From positions 248,001 through 312,000 of the forward strand of contig CAVYWA010000012.1 of the NCBI GenBank assembly GCA_963772165.1: 64,000 nucleotides of DNA, written 5' to 3'. This document shows, in pieces, positions 1 through 9,162 of this stretch. The notes beneath the pieces were generated by a model. The model did not search any database, was not told the DNA's origin, and worked only from the letters and a program-made list of their open reading frames with translations. The position numbers were made by a program, and so were the translations under genes. How positions within the stretch are numbered: position 1 is the stretch's first letter; each line of letters starts with the position of its first letter. Source of the stretch: JAGVPT01 sp963772165. Its GTDB lineage: Bacteria; Bacteroidota; Ignavibacteria; UBA10030; UBA8401.

Positions 1-2
1 CC

Positions 3-389
3 AAGGTTTGCGAGAATTCGAAAGATCCGGATCAGGGCCCTGGCGCTCTGCGAACGATGGAGCATTTGAGCAAAGCTGTTTTGTTCCGATGCAAGGACTG
101 CGGCGATTGTTCTCTGCCGGACATCGCTTTTCTATGCCCGGAGTCGCAATGCGCAAAGAACCAGCGCAACGGTCCTTGCGGCGGAACTTTGGATGGACGC
201 TGCGAAGTAGAGGGCTATGGTGATTGCATTTGGCTGCGTGCGTATGGACGTCTTCAGAGTGACGGAGTTGAAACCGAAACGATGTTGAACCATGCGCCCG
301 TTATCCAGAACCAGGGATTGCGCGGAACTTCGTCATGGGCAAACTTCTGGCTTGGCCGAGACCATTCTCGCGAAAGTTTAAAGAACTAG
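3..389 (+). CDS. metV: Methylene-tetrahydrofolate reductase C-terminal (MetV-type) protein, 5'-partial
   Basis: The reading frame is open at the left window edge, so only the last 128 residues are seen. The visible part is a Cys-rich zinc-finger-like module: CKDCGDC, then LCPESQC, then RNGPCGGT and a closing block with GLRGTSSW and FLGRDH-like (WLGRDH) residues. This pattern is characteristic of the MTHFR_C family (MetV), which partners or is fused to MetF in the methyl branch of the Wood-Ljungdahl and related one-carbon pathways. The protein would help reduce methylene-THF to methyl-THF in the cytoplasm. A methyl-THF:corrinoid methyltransferase follows about 220 bases downstream on the same strand, which supports the role. 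Whether a MetF domain is fused upstream cannot be seen. The 390-613 gap holds only a short CCTCC/GGAGG inverted repeat. Confidence 0.85.
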   Translation, partial: KVCENSKDPDQGPGALRTMEHLSKAVLFRCKDCGDCSLPDIAFLCPESQCAKNQRNGPCGGTLDGRCEVEGYGDCIWLRAYGRLQSDGVETETMLNHAPVIQNQGLRGTSSWANFWLGRDHSRESLKN

Positions 390-613
390 AAGTCCGGTCG
401 AAAACCTCGTGCGTGGAACTCTGCGAATCTCGTGCTTCTCCGTGTAGCAGCTATTTCACAGAGAATCATTGTTCACAGAAATGCCACAGAGTACTTAGGC
501 GGATTCAGCGCCATCATCTTAAGAGTGATTCTAGTAATCAAAAGGACAACATCCGACCTCCCCTTAAAGGAGGCAGAGGGCATGTTTAACACGACTACTT
601 ACTCAGGTTGAAT

Positions 614-1548
614 ATGGAAACAAAGAAACTGCACATCATCGGCGACCTTATCAACAACGCATATGGACGGGCGCGTGCCGCGTTCAGCGAACGGAATCTG
701 GAAGGCTACCAGCGTCTTGCTCGTTCCCAGTCCGACCTCGGCGTTGACTATCTAGACCTCAACATCGACGGAACCCAGCAGATCCAGGTAAGACCCGAAG
801 AAATGTTGAGTTTCCTTCCGGACCTTGTGCCGGCAATCCAGGAGGTGAGTTCGGTGCCGCTCTGCATCGACAATCCCTCGATCGAATATCACAAAATCGC
901 ACTCAAGCATTACAATCGTTCCAAATCCGGCGCGCCAATACTTAATTCCGTCGCCGCATCCCGTGAACGATTGGAGGAGATGATTGACCTCGTCGTTCAG
1001 TATGATACCCTCGTCGTGGTGATGGCATCGGAACGGTTTGTTGACGGAGCGTCTGTCCAATGCCTGAACCCGCAGGATGTTTATGAGGCTGCAAAGTACT
1101 TTGTTGAACTCCTTGCGACGAAAGCCCGGCGAAGGAACGATCAGATCATCATCGATCCGGGCCTGGCACCCGTCGGCGCAGATACATACGGAATTGTCAA
1201 CATCGGCCTGGATGCCATGCGTTTGATCCGCAAGGATAACGACCTCGGGGAGTTCATATCACGGTAGGATTGTCGAATTTTGCATGGGGTACACCGAAGC
1301 ATATCCGCCATGACCTGGAGAAAGCGTACCTGACGATCGGAACCGAAGCCGGCCTTGACTTCGCAATCGCGAATCCCGAGAATACTGCCGCCCCTCTCCC
1401 CGCCGATCACAAGATGGTCGCGCTTCTTCGGCACGCGCTTGAGCAAGGAAGAGTTGGCGAAGGCGAAAGCAAAGAGACCGCCGGATTCCGGCAGGCAGAA
1501 GCGGTAATGGAAATCTGGAGCAATGCAGAATCCAGCGAATCAGAATAA
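614..1548 (+). pseudogene. Methyltetrahydrofolate:corrinoid methyltransferase (AcsE/MeTr-like), one frameshift
   Basis: This is a pterin-binding TIM-barrel protein of the dihydropteroate-synthase/MeTr fold, expected to move the N5-methyl of methyl-THF to a corrinoid protein. The N-terminal part runs through LHIIGDLINNAYGRA, LDLNIDG, PLCIDNPSIE and PILNSVA, the last matching the conserved substrate-binding strands. The frame breaks at the G run 1247-1250 and resumes one frame over with GVHITVGLSNFAWG, a family-conserved segment. One missing G would restore a 312-residue protein, which is close to the family's usual length (about 260-310). The ATG at 614 is preferred over the TTG at 608. Neighbours are MetV upstream and the corrinoid-activation operon on the other strand. 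No corrinoid-binding protein is visible in the window. The break may be a sequencing error. Confidence 0.8.
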
Positions 1549-2840
1549 CAAGGATCACATTTCGATACCCCGAGCGAAGGACACGCGGAGAGTCTGGCTG
1601 CGCGTCGGCGCGCTCTTCGACGGCGAAAACGGCGGCCCCTCCACAACGCTCACATTGTCTATGACGCTGATTCCATTCTCTATGTTGCGGACGAAGAGAA
1701 TCCGCCTCCCTCTAACATAAACTACTCCGGACAATCCGCCCGACCTCGACTTGCCGGAATTTACTCTCTTGCCCGGCCTCATCGAAGCGCATGCGCATCT
1801 TTTTCTCGAGGGAGGAGAACTAGATCCTGAAACGAGAGCGGCGTACTTAAGAAGTCTCATGCCAAAATGCTGGAGGCGGCAGGCAGGAGACTGGAGAGGA
1901 TTGGTTCATTTGGGGGTTGTTGGGGTGCGCGATGCGGGGGACAAGATGGGTGTCGGGCTTTCGTTAAGCAAACTCTATTCGAGCGCTCAAAAACCGCTCA
2001 TGCCCTACGTCGATAGCCCCGGCGCTGCGATCAATCACCGGGGAGAGTACGGCAGTTTCATGGCGGAGCCTGCGGAAGATTTCCGATCGCCGAGAGAATG
2101 TGTTCTCTCCAGGTTCAGCAACGGAGTCCGACAGAATAAAACTGATCGTTTCGGATGTGATCGATTTCAAAACCGGCGGCGTGTCAAGCCGGGAGCCTCA
2201 GATGACTGTCACTGAGATTGAGGAATTCGTCGCCGCTGCAAAAGAATTCAAGAAGCAGACATTTGCTCATGCCACCGGCGATAGCGGAATTGAAAATGCT
2301 ATTGAAGGAGGAGGTCGATTCCGTCGAGCACGGATTTTTTATTCGCGACGATCAATTGGAGCGAATGCGGGACCGGCAGATCGCCTGGGTGCCGACTTTT
2401 TCTCCCGTTCAGAAACAAATCGACTTTGCCGGCCGGATGGGCTGGGATAAGAAAATAGTTTCAAACCTACGAAAGATTCTGCGATCAACATTCGTCGAGT
2501 TTGTTGAAGGCCCATGCGCTCGGAGTACCGATCATTGCGGGAAGCGATGCGGGGGCGATGGGAGTCCCGCATGGTTTCGGGTTGATCGATGAATTATGTT
2601 TGATGGAAAATGCAGGTCTTTCTTCTCTTGAGGTTCTTCGGTGCGCCACTGGAAACAGCAGTCACCGTCTCGGGTTCAAAGAAAATTTTGGACTCATTAA
2701 GCCCGGATACCTGAGCCGATTCATCCTTACCCGGCATTCGCCGTTGAAGGGCGTGGCAAATCTCCTGAAAGGAGAAGTACGTGATTTTTGATGGTGAGGT
2801 CTACGATGCAGCGAGCCCATCGATCCGCGAAGGCCTATGA
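1523..2840 (+). pseudogene. Amidohydrolase family protein (imidazolonepropionase-like), multiple frameshifts
   Basis: Pieces in all three + frames line up into one metal-dependent amidohydrolase of about 435 residues. In order they are VGALFDGENG; IVYDADSILYVADEENPP; LLPGLIEAHAHLF (the HxH metal motif); VVGVRDAG; TFAHATGD (metal His); DSVEHGFF (metal His); PIIAGSDAGA (catalytic Asp); and LGLIKPGYL-like NFGLIKPGYL near the end. At least six single-base shifts are needed to join them, for example near 1630, 1730, 2100, 2310, 2490 and 2775. The last piece ends at the TGA 2838-2840. The start at 1523 overlaps the end of the methyltransferase gene. All catalytic motifs survive, so either the decay is recent or the shifts are sequence errors. 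The substrate is unknown. Because it lies inside the one-carbon cluster it may release a methyl donor, but that is a guess. Confidence 0.75.
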
Positions 2841-2884
2841 ACGCCACCATCATTCCAATAATCCAAAATTCCATCGTCAGTCGG

Positions 2885-3211
2885 TCACGGTGTTACAAAT
2901 ATTTCGCTGTCGGTAATTTTAAGTTCAACGCCCGCCCCCTTCGCCGCTTCCTGAAGCGCCGCTTGCAGCATCACCACCGGATCGCGGCTCACGTCGAGCC
3001 TTCTCATCAAGCCCTCCCCTTTTTTCGCGCCAACGGTAAGCGTAACTTTTAATCCTTTGCGCTTGCACGAAACGCGAACGTCATTTTCGATCTTCGTGTT
3101 CATCGGCTTGATGAACGCATCGATGTAGTGAACTCCAATGCCCGATTTGTCCGCTGTCGTGGGAGGTAATTTTTCTTTTGCCGCCTGGTTGAGGTCGCAG
3201 AGTTTTGTCAT
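2885..3211 (-). CDS. Small conserved-looking protein of unknown function in the corrinoid-activation operon
   Basis: This 108-residue soluble protein has no signal peptide or membrane segment. I do not recognise its family. The reading frame is intact although its operon partners are frameshifted. It begins two bases after the stop of the MetH-activation-like gene, which implies translational coupling. The middle is basic and rich in beta-prone residues (VRVSCKRKGLKVTLTV), followed by a likely amphipathic helix (MLQAALQEAAKGAG) and a short terminal strand. No metal-binding Cys pairs are present; there are two isolated cysteines. Position suggests an accessory subunit for corrinoid reactivation or methyl transfer, but no motif proves this. 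It converges with the amidohydrolase gene, whose stop is 44 bases away. Confidence 0.6.
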   Translation of the reverse strand: MTKLCDLNQAAKEKLPPTTADKSGIGVHYIDAFIKPMNTKIENDVRVSCKRKGLKVTLTVGAKKGEGLMRRLDVSRDPVVMLQAALQEAAKGAGVELKITDSEIFVTP

Positions 3212-3213
3212 TG

Positions 3214-4550
3214 TTAATTCTTCCTATAGTGAAATAGATTTCGTGAGATGATACTATCAATTGATGTTGAACTCGATTTTTCTTGCTGCGCCAGCGCATA
3301 GTGGAGAACTTCGAACACCAGTCCCCATTTGTATTCGCGGCTCTCCGGACTGCAATAACATCCGGAAGGATTGTACTCCCGTTTCCAGTTCAGGACATCG
3401 TCCAACGGTTTTCCCAGAAGCGGTTTTTCTTTTTCGATCGCGCTCATGAGCTGCCGCGCATTCTCAAGATATTGGCACATAAGCGTATGCCCCGCATCGC
3501 CCGGCGCCGGCACACACTGCGCAGCCAGAACTTTATAATTCTCATCCGAGGAGCTGAGTTTGATATGATAGTCGAATTCGAGCGCATGTCCCATGTTCGA
3601 GCACGTCGTTCCTTCGTATCGGAAGCGAGCTTCGATGGAACGGTCTTCGAGAATGGTCAACTGCAGACGCTCCTCCGACCATTTGCGGAGGGCTCGCGAG
3701 TTGGTAAGGTATTTCACTGCCGGCTTCAGGGGAAAATCTTCTCCTGAATGACGGCGCCCTCCATTCTCCCCTCCCGATTGGAGCTTGCGAATATCCTCGA
3801 TTTGCGGTATTGAATTTTTGTACGGCAATCGGCGGTACTGACACGATTGCAGCGAACAATTCTCACACGGAATCAGCGACGTAAGGCGTTTCACTCTTTC
3901 GATGTGCGGGGTAATTCCGAAAACAGCCAGCAGCGATTTTTTCGGCTTGAGCATGCCGGAGTCAAGCACACGGATTTTTTCCGGAAATTTCGCACCCTCA
4001 TTCCGTTGGATGAGCTTAAGGAGTTTATGCTGATCCGATATTTCCCATCCGGGGTAGCCGGGACTGTAATGAGGAAGGATCGCTTTACGGTTCCGGTCCG
4101 CCCACTCACAAAAACGCGCTCCAACATTCGTTATCAAATTCTCAACCACTGCAGAACCGTAGACTTCCATAAAGAAGTATTCATCCGGTTTCTCTTCACT
4201 CCACAACTGCCGTGCTCTTTCCTCGCAATTTTTTCCGGCGCTGGCGGCGACGAGCATGACCTCGTTTGACTGGGCATCGCTCGAACATGGATTGAAGTCT
4301 CGGCGAGAAAAAATCAACTCCCTCGATTCGTATTCCTTCTGCCTGACAATTCCAGCGATTCGGCGCGGCGGGCGTAGACCCACGGTCTGCCGTTTTCAGC
4401 ATACCATCTTCTCGTCGAATCGATCAGTTCTCTCACCCGCCCGCCGACTTCATGCCCGGGGGGATATCCCAGAAGGCGTTTGTACTCCGAATCCTGAACA
4501 TCGACAAGCGGCGCAAAATCTATCAATGCATCCATATTCTCGAATGACAT
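3214..4550 (-). pseudogene. MetH-activation-domain-like corrinoid protein with Cys cluster, one frameshift
   Basis: The protein would be about 445 residues. The N-terminal part (from ATG 4550) has LGYPPGHEVGGRV. After a frame change near 4340-4375, the central part has VMLVAASAG, FMEVYGSAVVENL and the segment SPGYPGWEISDQHKLLKL, which matches the conserved core of the vitamin-B12-dependent methionine-synthase activation domain (S-adenosylmethionine-binding in MetH). It is followed by the cluster IPCENCSLQSCQYR (Cys-x2-Cys-x4-Cys), seen in stand-alone members linked to corrinoid methyltransferases, and by a long C-terminal extension with no recognised domain. It lies 5 bases after the RamA-like gene and 2 bases before the small unknown gene, so the three form one operon. 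The likely role is assisting reductive methylation or reactivation of a cobalamin protein. Confidence 0.7.
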
Positions 4551-4555
4551 TTCTC

Positions 4556-6220
4556 TTATTCAGCTTCGTTCTTCGGAAAAGACGTTGAGCGGTCGATCGG
4601 ATTGAACTGACATCCTTCGACAAAATAGTCGAAAAAATTCGGGTCGGTTTCCAGGCGGCAATGAATCACTTTTTTGACAAGGACTTCCAGTTCCATAGCG
4701 CTTTGAGCGCGACAACAATGCAATGCAGGCGCCTTCGATTGAGGCATTGCCCACCTGCAGTATTTTCGCTGAATCGATATTCGGTATCAGGCCGATCCTT
4801 TTGGATGATTCCACATCGAGGTGCCGGCCGAACCCTCCTGCCAGATAAAAAACATCCACGTCATCGAAACGAATTCCGTACTTATTGAACACAACATGGA
4901 GCCCTGCCGCATTCGCCCCTTTCGCCTGAGCAAGTTCGTTGATGTCGCTTTCGGTGAAACAGAATTTTTTCGCCTCCGGCAGAACTGAGAACGACTTCTT
5001 TCTCATCATGTTCGAATCGCCCAAGCCGGTTGACACGGCCTGTCCTGATCAATTCGCTGAGAAGGTCGATCAATCCCGACCCGCATATTCCTTCTGCCGG
5101 GACCGTCGCCGATCACATCACATGTAATCGTGCCATCGGGAGCGATCACAACCTTTTCAATCGCGCCGGGCAACCCGGGCATCCCGTTCGTAATTTTTCC
5201 TCCTTCAAATGCCGGCCCTGCAGGGCAGGAAGCGGCAAAGATCTTTTCTTTGTTGCCGAGAATGAGCTCGGTGTTCGTGCCGATATCCATAACGGCAACG
5301 AGCCGGGATTCGTTCGCCATGTCGATCGCCAGCATGCACGCCGCAGCATCCGCCCCAACGTGGCCGCTGATGATCGGCATCCCGTAAATGCGGGCTTTAG
5401 GGTTGATCGGAAGGAGAAGGCGTTTAGCATTTCCGGTCAGGCTGGTCGTTGTTCTCTCTCCCCTTTTTACTTCAAGCTCGGTTATTGATTGGTACGGATT
5501 CTGCCCGATGGAGTAGACATTCAAACGGAAAAAAATATCACGCATCGTCGAGTTACCGGCAACCACCATTTCGTAGATCGATTTTGGATCGACAGGAAAA
5601 TCTTCGATCGCGTGACTCAGGTATCCCGCCAGTGTCCGCTGGAGAATTTTATTTGCATGTTCGGTATCGTAATGTATCCGCGACATGACATCCGACCCAC
5701 CGAATCGTTGCGGGTTCTCAAACGAGGAATCCGCAACAACTTCCCCCGTTTCCAGGTTGAGCAGCCGAAGGACGATCGTCGTGGTTCCCAGGTCCAGCGC
5801 CAGGCCGTGAATCGGCCCATCGGTACGGTCGATCTCTTTCCCATCGAGAAAAACTTTGTCGCCCGAACGCGTAACGCACGGATCGATCGTTAATGTCTGG
5901 CTCTCGACAGGGAGATGAAAAGCATGCCCCTCGATTTTCATTTCACCGCGGCGCATCGTGTGGCAGCGGATGACGCCCGAATCCTTCACGATGTGAGCAC
6001 GGCAGGAAAGCCGGAAATTTTCTTTGAGATGTTTTTCCTGCGGGGCTTTCGGCGAAAGCAAGTCCATTCCCTCAACAACCTCGACAAGACATTCCTTGCA
6101 CTTTCCCTGTTTTATGCAGGAGGTCGGAACGTAGATGCCGAGCGATTCAGCGCACTCGAACAGGGATGGTCCCGGTACGATTTCCGCTCGTTGGTTGTTA
6201 AAATGTAATTCAACACTCAT
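4556..6220 (-). pseudogene. RamA-type ATP-dependent corrinoid reductive activator (2Fe-2S + ASKHA), about three frameshifts
   Basis: The N-terminal 2Fe-2S ferredoxin domain shows a C-x5-C-x2-C pattern (CIKQGKCKEC) and a later LSCRAH cysteine. A linker leads to an ASKHA-fold ATPase with LALDLGTTTIV, VVAGNSTM, PIISGHVGADAAA and MDIGTNTEL. The frame then changes near 5095 (GICGSGLIDLL), near 4995 (LPEAKKFCFTESDI) and near 4740 (AMELEVLVKKVIHC), ending at the TAA 4556-4558. Joined, it gives about 554 residues. Proteins of this family use ATP to drive electron transfer to Co(II) corrinoid and restore the active Co(I) state. I chose the ATG at 6220 because the ferredoxin domain begins right after it; 6259 is an alternative. 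It leads the operon with the activation-like protein and the small unknown protein. Confidence 0.82.
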
Positions 6221-6448
6221 GCAGGCAGTTAAGGCTTCTCCGGCGAGGTTTAAATTCATCTAACGAAAGTTACGCCGAAGAATGCTGCGATGCAATAATG
6301 TTTTTTTAAGAGCATGTCCGGACATCTCGCGAGAACCTTTGGGAGGTTGCGCGGAGACATTGCGTCATTGATCATTGCTTGAATTTCATTTGAAATCTAC
6401 GCCATTTCTTTCTATTTTGAATCAGCACAATGTTTCACAAGGACGAAA

Positions 6449-7274
6449 ATGGACTATCTCAAATCGCTTTTCAAGGTTAAAAATAAGGTTGTTGTCATCA
6501 CCGGCGGAAGCGGAATACTCGGCACTGAAATGGCCAGAGGGCTGCTGCGTGCCGGAGCCAAAGTTATCCTTCTCGCCCGCAATAAAGAAAACCTGAAAAA
6601 GAAAGTTGCTGTCCTGAAAAAAAGCGGCTCGGTCGTCATCGGCTTGCAGTGCGACGTTACAGTTGAAGAAAATCTCCGAAACGTCAACGATAACAATTTT
6701 GAAAAAGTTCGGCCATATCGACGTGCTGATCAACGCCGCAGGCGGAAACGTCGCAGGCGCGACGATCGGCCTTGACCAGAGTGTTTTCGATATCGAGATC
6801 TCGCAGTTCAACAAAGTAACCGACATCAACCTGAATGGCACGGTTCTCTCAACCCTCGTCTTTGGGAAATCGATTGCACAACAGCGAAAAGGGTCGATCA
6901 TCAATCTTTCATCGATGGCATCGTACCGCGCAATTACCCGCGTGGTAGGCTATTCGGCGGCCAAGGCGGCGATCGATAATTTCACCCGCTGGATGGCAGT
7001 TGAGATGGCGCTGAAATTCGGAGACGGCATACGGGTGAACGCGATTGCCCCCGGATTCCTCCTCACGGATCAGAACCGGACACTCCTTACGAAGAAAGAT
7101 GGTTCTCTGACCGAACGGGGGAAAACCATCATCAACATGACTCCGTTCAAAAGACTCGGAGAGCCGGATGAATTGATCGGTACGGTTTTATGGCTCGCGA
7201 GCGACGCATCAAAATTCGTCACCGGCACAATCATCGCAATCGACGGCGGATTCAGCGCTTTCAGCGGAGTGTAG
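6449..7274 (+). pseudogene. SDR-family D-mannonate oxidoreductase (fructuronate reductase), one frameshift
   Basis: This is a short-chain dehydrogenase that should reduce D-fructuronate to D-mannonate with NAD(P)H. The Rossmann motif VVITGGSGILG is at residues 15-25. After a one-base gain near 6690-6700 the protein continues with HIDVLINAAGGN, the catalytic Ser region IINLSSMAS, and the Tyr-Lys motif GYSAAKAA. The C-terminal IAPGFLLTDQNR and GTIIAIDGGFSAF are standard for the family. The restored length is about 275 residues. The start has an AAGGA ribosome site six bases upstream. The substrate is inferred from the following uxuA gene; many Bacteroidota use an SDR instead of classical UxuB. 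The promoter region should lie at 6260-6448, divergent from the corrinoid operon. Confidence 0.8.
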
Positions 7275-7349
7275 GCAGAATAATTCGCTTACGGCGCTAC
7301 GCACGAATCACTGCAAAGAACAATCCAGAATATTTGGGAATACATCAGA

Positions 7350-8542
7350 ATGCCCTTCGAACAAACATGGAGATGGTTCGGCCCTAAGGATCCCGTCTCT
7401 CTCAAAGAAGCAAAGCAGGCCGGCGTTGTCGGCATCGTCACCGCTCTGCACGATATTCCCGTCGGCGAAGTCTGGCCGTCCGAGGCGATCTTAAAAAGAA
7501 AAGAGATCATAGAGGCAGAAGGGCTGCGTTGGTCCGTTGCGGAGAGTGTTCCGGTACATGAGAATATCAAAAAACGAACGGGGGATTATCGCCAACTCAT
7601 CGACAATTATAAGGAGTCGATACGAAACCTCGGCCGGTGCGGCATCAGAACAATTTGCTATAATTTCATGCCGGTCCTCGACTGGTCCCGCACCGACCTC
7701 CATGTGATATTCCGAGACGGTTCTATCACGACAAAGTTTGAGATGCGGGCTTTCGCTGCCTTTGACCTCTTCATTCTGAAAAGACACGATGCCGAGAAGA
7801 GCTACACCGACAAACAAATCGCCAGGGCCAAAGAATTTTTTGAAGCGCTGGGCGAAACTCAGAAGGAAGAATTGAAGCGGACGGTGCTCCTCGGCCTCCC
7901 TGGGTCGCTGCAAGCGTACACACTTGAAGAATTCCGTTCTGCTGATCGGTGAATACGAAAATATAGCGAGAGAACGAACTTCGAGAGAACCTGCTTTCAT
8001 TCATCAAAGAAATTATTCCGGCAGCCGATGAGTCCGGAGTCTTGATGGCGATCCATCCCGACGATCCGCCATGGTCGCTCCTCGGCCTTCCAAGGGTGGT
8101 GCGAAATGAAATAGATATCGAAGCAATTCTCGGCGTATCCGATTCTCCGGCGAATGGATTAACGTTATGCACCGGATCATTCGGCGCCGGTTATGACAAC
8201 GACCTTGTCGCGATGGCCAAACGATTTGCAGAACGAATCAACTTCGTTCACCTGCGCAATGTCGTAAGAAATGCTGATGGGGATTTTCTTGAAGAGAACC
8301 ACCTCGAAGGGGACATCGATATCTACGGCGTCATGAAGGCGCTCCTTATCGAACAAAAACGACGTGCCGATCTGGGAATGGCGAACAAGCAAATGCCGAT
8401 GCGCCCCGACCATGGACATCTCATGCTCCCCGATCAGCACAAAGAAGGTATTTACCCCGGGTACTCGCTTTTGGGGAGAATGAGAGCCCTTGCGGAATTG
8501 CGCGGCATGGAGTTAGGCATCGTGCGCTCGATGGGTTTATAG
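7350..8542 (+). pseudogene. uxuA: Mannonate dehydratase, at least two frameshifts
   Basis: UxuA (EC 4.2.1.8) dehydrates D-mannonate to 2-keto-3-deoxygluconate. The N-terminal two thirds (to about 7940) include TWRWFGPKDPVSL, GIVTALHDIPVG and YNFMPVLDWSRTDL, all hallmark blocks. The frame is lost near 7940, passes briefly through YENIAR, and is regained near 7985 with IKEIIPAADESG, the metal-binding HPDDPPWSLLGLPR, LCTGSFGA, FVHLRNV and RPDHGHLM. Joined, it gives about 397 residues, normal for the family. It follows the SDR gene by 75 bases and probably shares its transcript. The enzymes for the next two steps, KDG kinase and KDPG aldolase, are intact at 29.4-31.4 kb. Confidence 0.88.
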
Positions 8543-8655
8543 ACGCGACAGGAAAATGCCGAAGTCAAAAAAAATCCGTTGTGTTATTTGGCCTTGTTGT
8601 TCATTGTGATTGATTGCTGGTTGCCGTCGTATATCATGGACACATCCGTTGCCGA

Positions 8656-8865
8656 TTAGAAATTGTGCCCAGAAGGCTTTCCGCCGGCTATCCAGACGAT
8701 TTCAAATGTTCTCCTCTCCAGCATTCCCGGGAACCCGCCCTGCCGTTCTCCGATTCTCAGAACATAGTCCTTCTCATTATAGCTCAACGCGACTATGGAA
8801 AACTTCCCCTTCTCATCATTGTAAAAGAGAGTAACATTGTAAAGCCGCTTCTGGTATGGCACCAT
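8656..8865 (-). pseudogene. C-terminal remnant of a GH31 glycosidase (DUF5110-like end)
   Basis: This is a 69-codon frame that ends in a normal stop and has no credible start. Residues YNDEKGKFSIV, then LRIGERQGGFPGML, then RRTFEIVWI resemble the last beta domain (DUF5110) of GH31 alpha-xylosidases and alpha-glucosidases, where LTIGxRxGxFPGMLxxRTFxIV is typical. No upstream GH31 catalytic sequence is found in any minus-strand frame between here and the kinase start at 9163, so about 90% of the gene is missing. It opposes uxuA. An alpha-xylosidase next to glucuronate genes would fit glucuronoxylan breakdown. The assignment rests on remembered family consensus and needs a profile search. Confidence 0.5.
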
Positions 8866-9088
8866 AGCTCAAACCGATCCCTTTCTCTCTGGCACTGCCT
8901 CCCATTTTTATTGCCTTGACTATACAGCCAAATGAGTGTACCTTTTTGCAGGCAAGTGCAGCAAAAATCAAGGGGTGGAGTATGGTGTGGTTGGGCCGCA
9001 ATATTGAGAAACCCTCGGATTCGCGAATGCGAAGACGTGGGTTTTTGCGTTTTAGAGGGGATCTGGTGCGGGCAAAGTAAGTGCTTAT

Positions 9089-9101
9089 CGTACAGTGTAC
9101 G
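9089..9101. promoter_or_regulatory. Short perfect inverted repeat upstream of the first kinase
   Basis: CGTAC-AGT-GTACG forms a 5+3+5 dyad about 60 bases before the kinase start. A related CGTACG lies at 9125-9130. It could be an operator for the signalling island, but a dyad this short also occurs by chance. The rest of 8543-9162 holds only the GH31 remnant and no other recognisable element. Confidence 0.2.
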
Positions 9102-9162
9102 TCGTGCCAGGTACCGATCTATGCCGTACGTCATTCACAACTCATGTGAAGGAGGAATCACG

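Noticed and set aside
8932..9162. Extended N terminus for the first multi-PAS kinase
   Set aside because: The extra 77 residues have no PAS-like character, and a strong GGAGG site points to ATG 9163.
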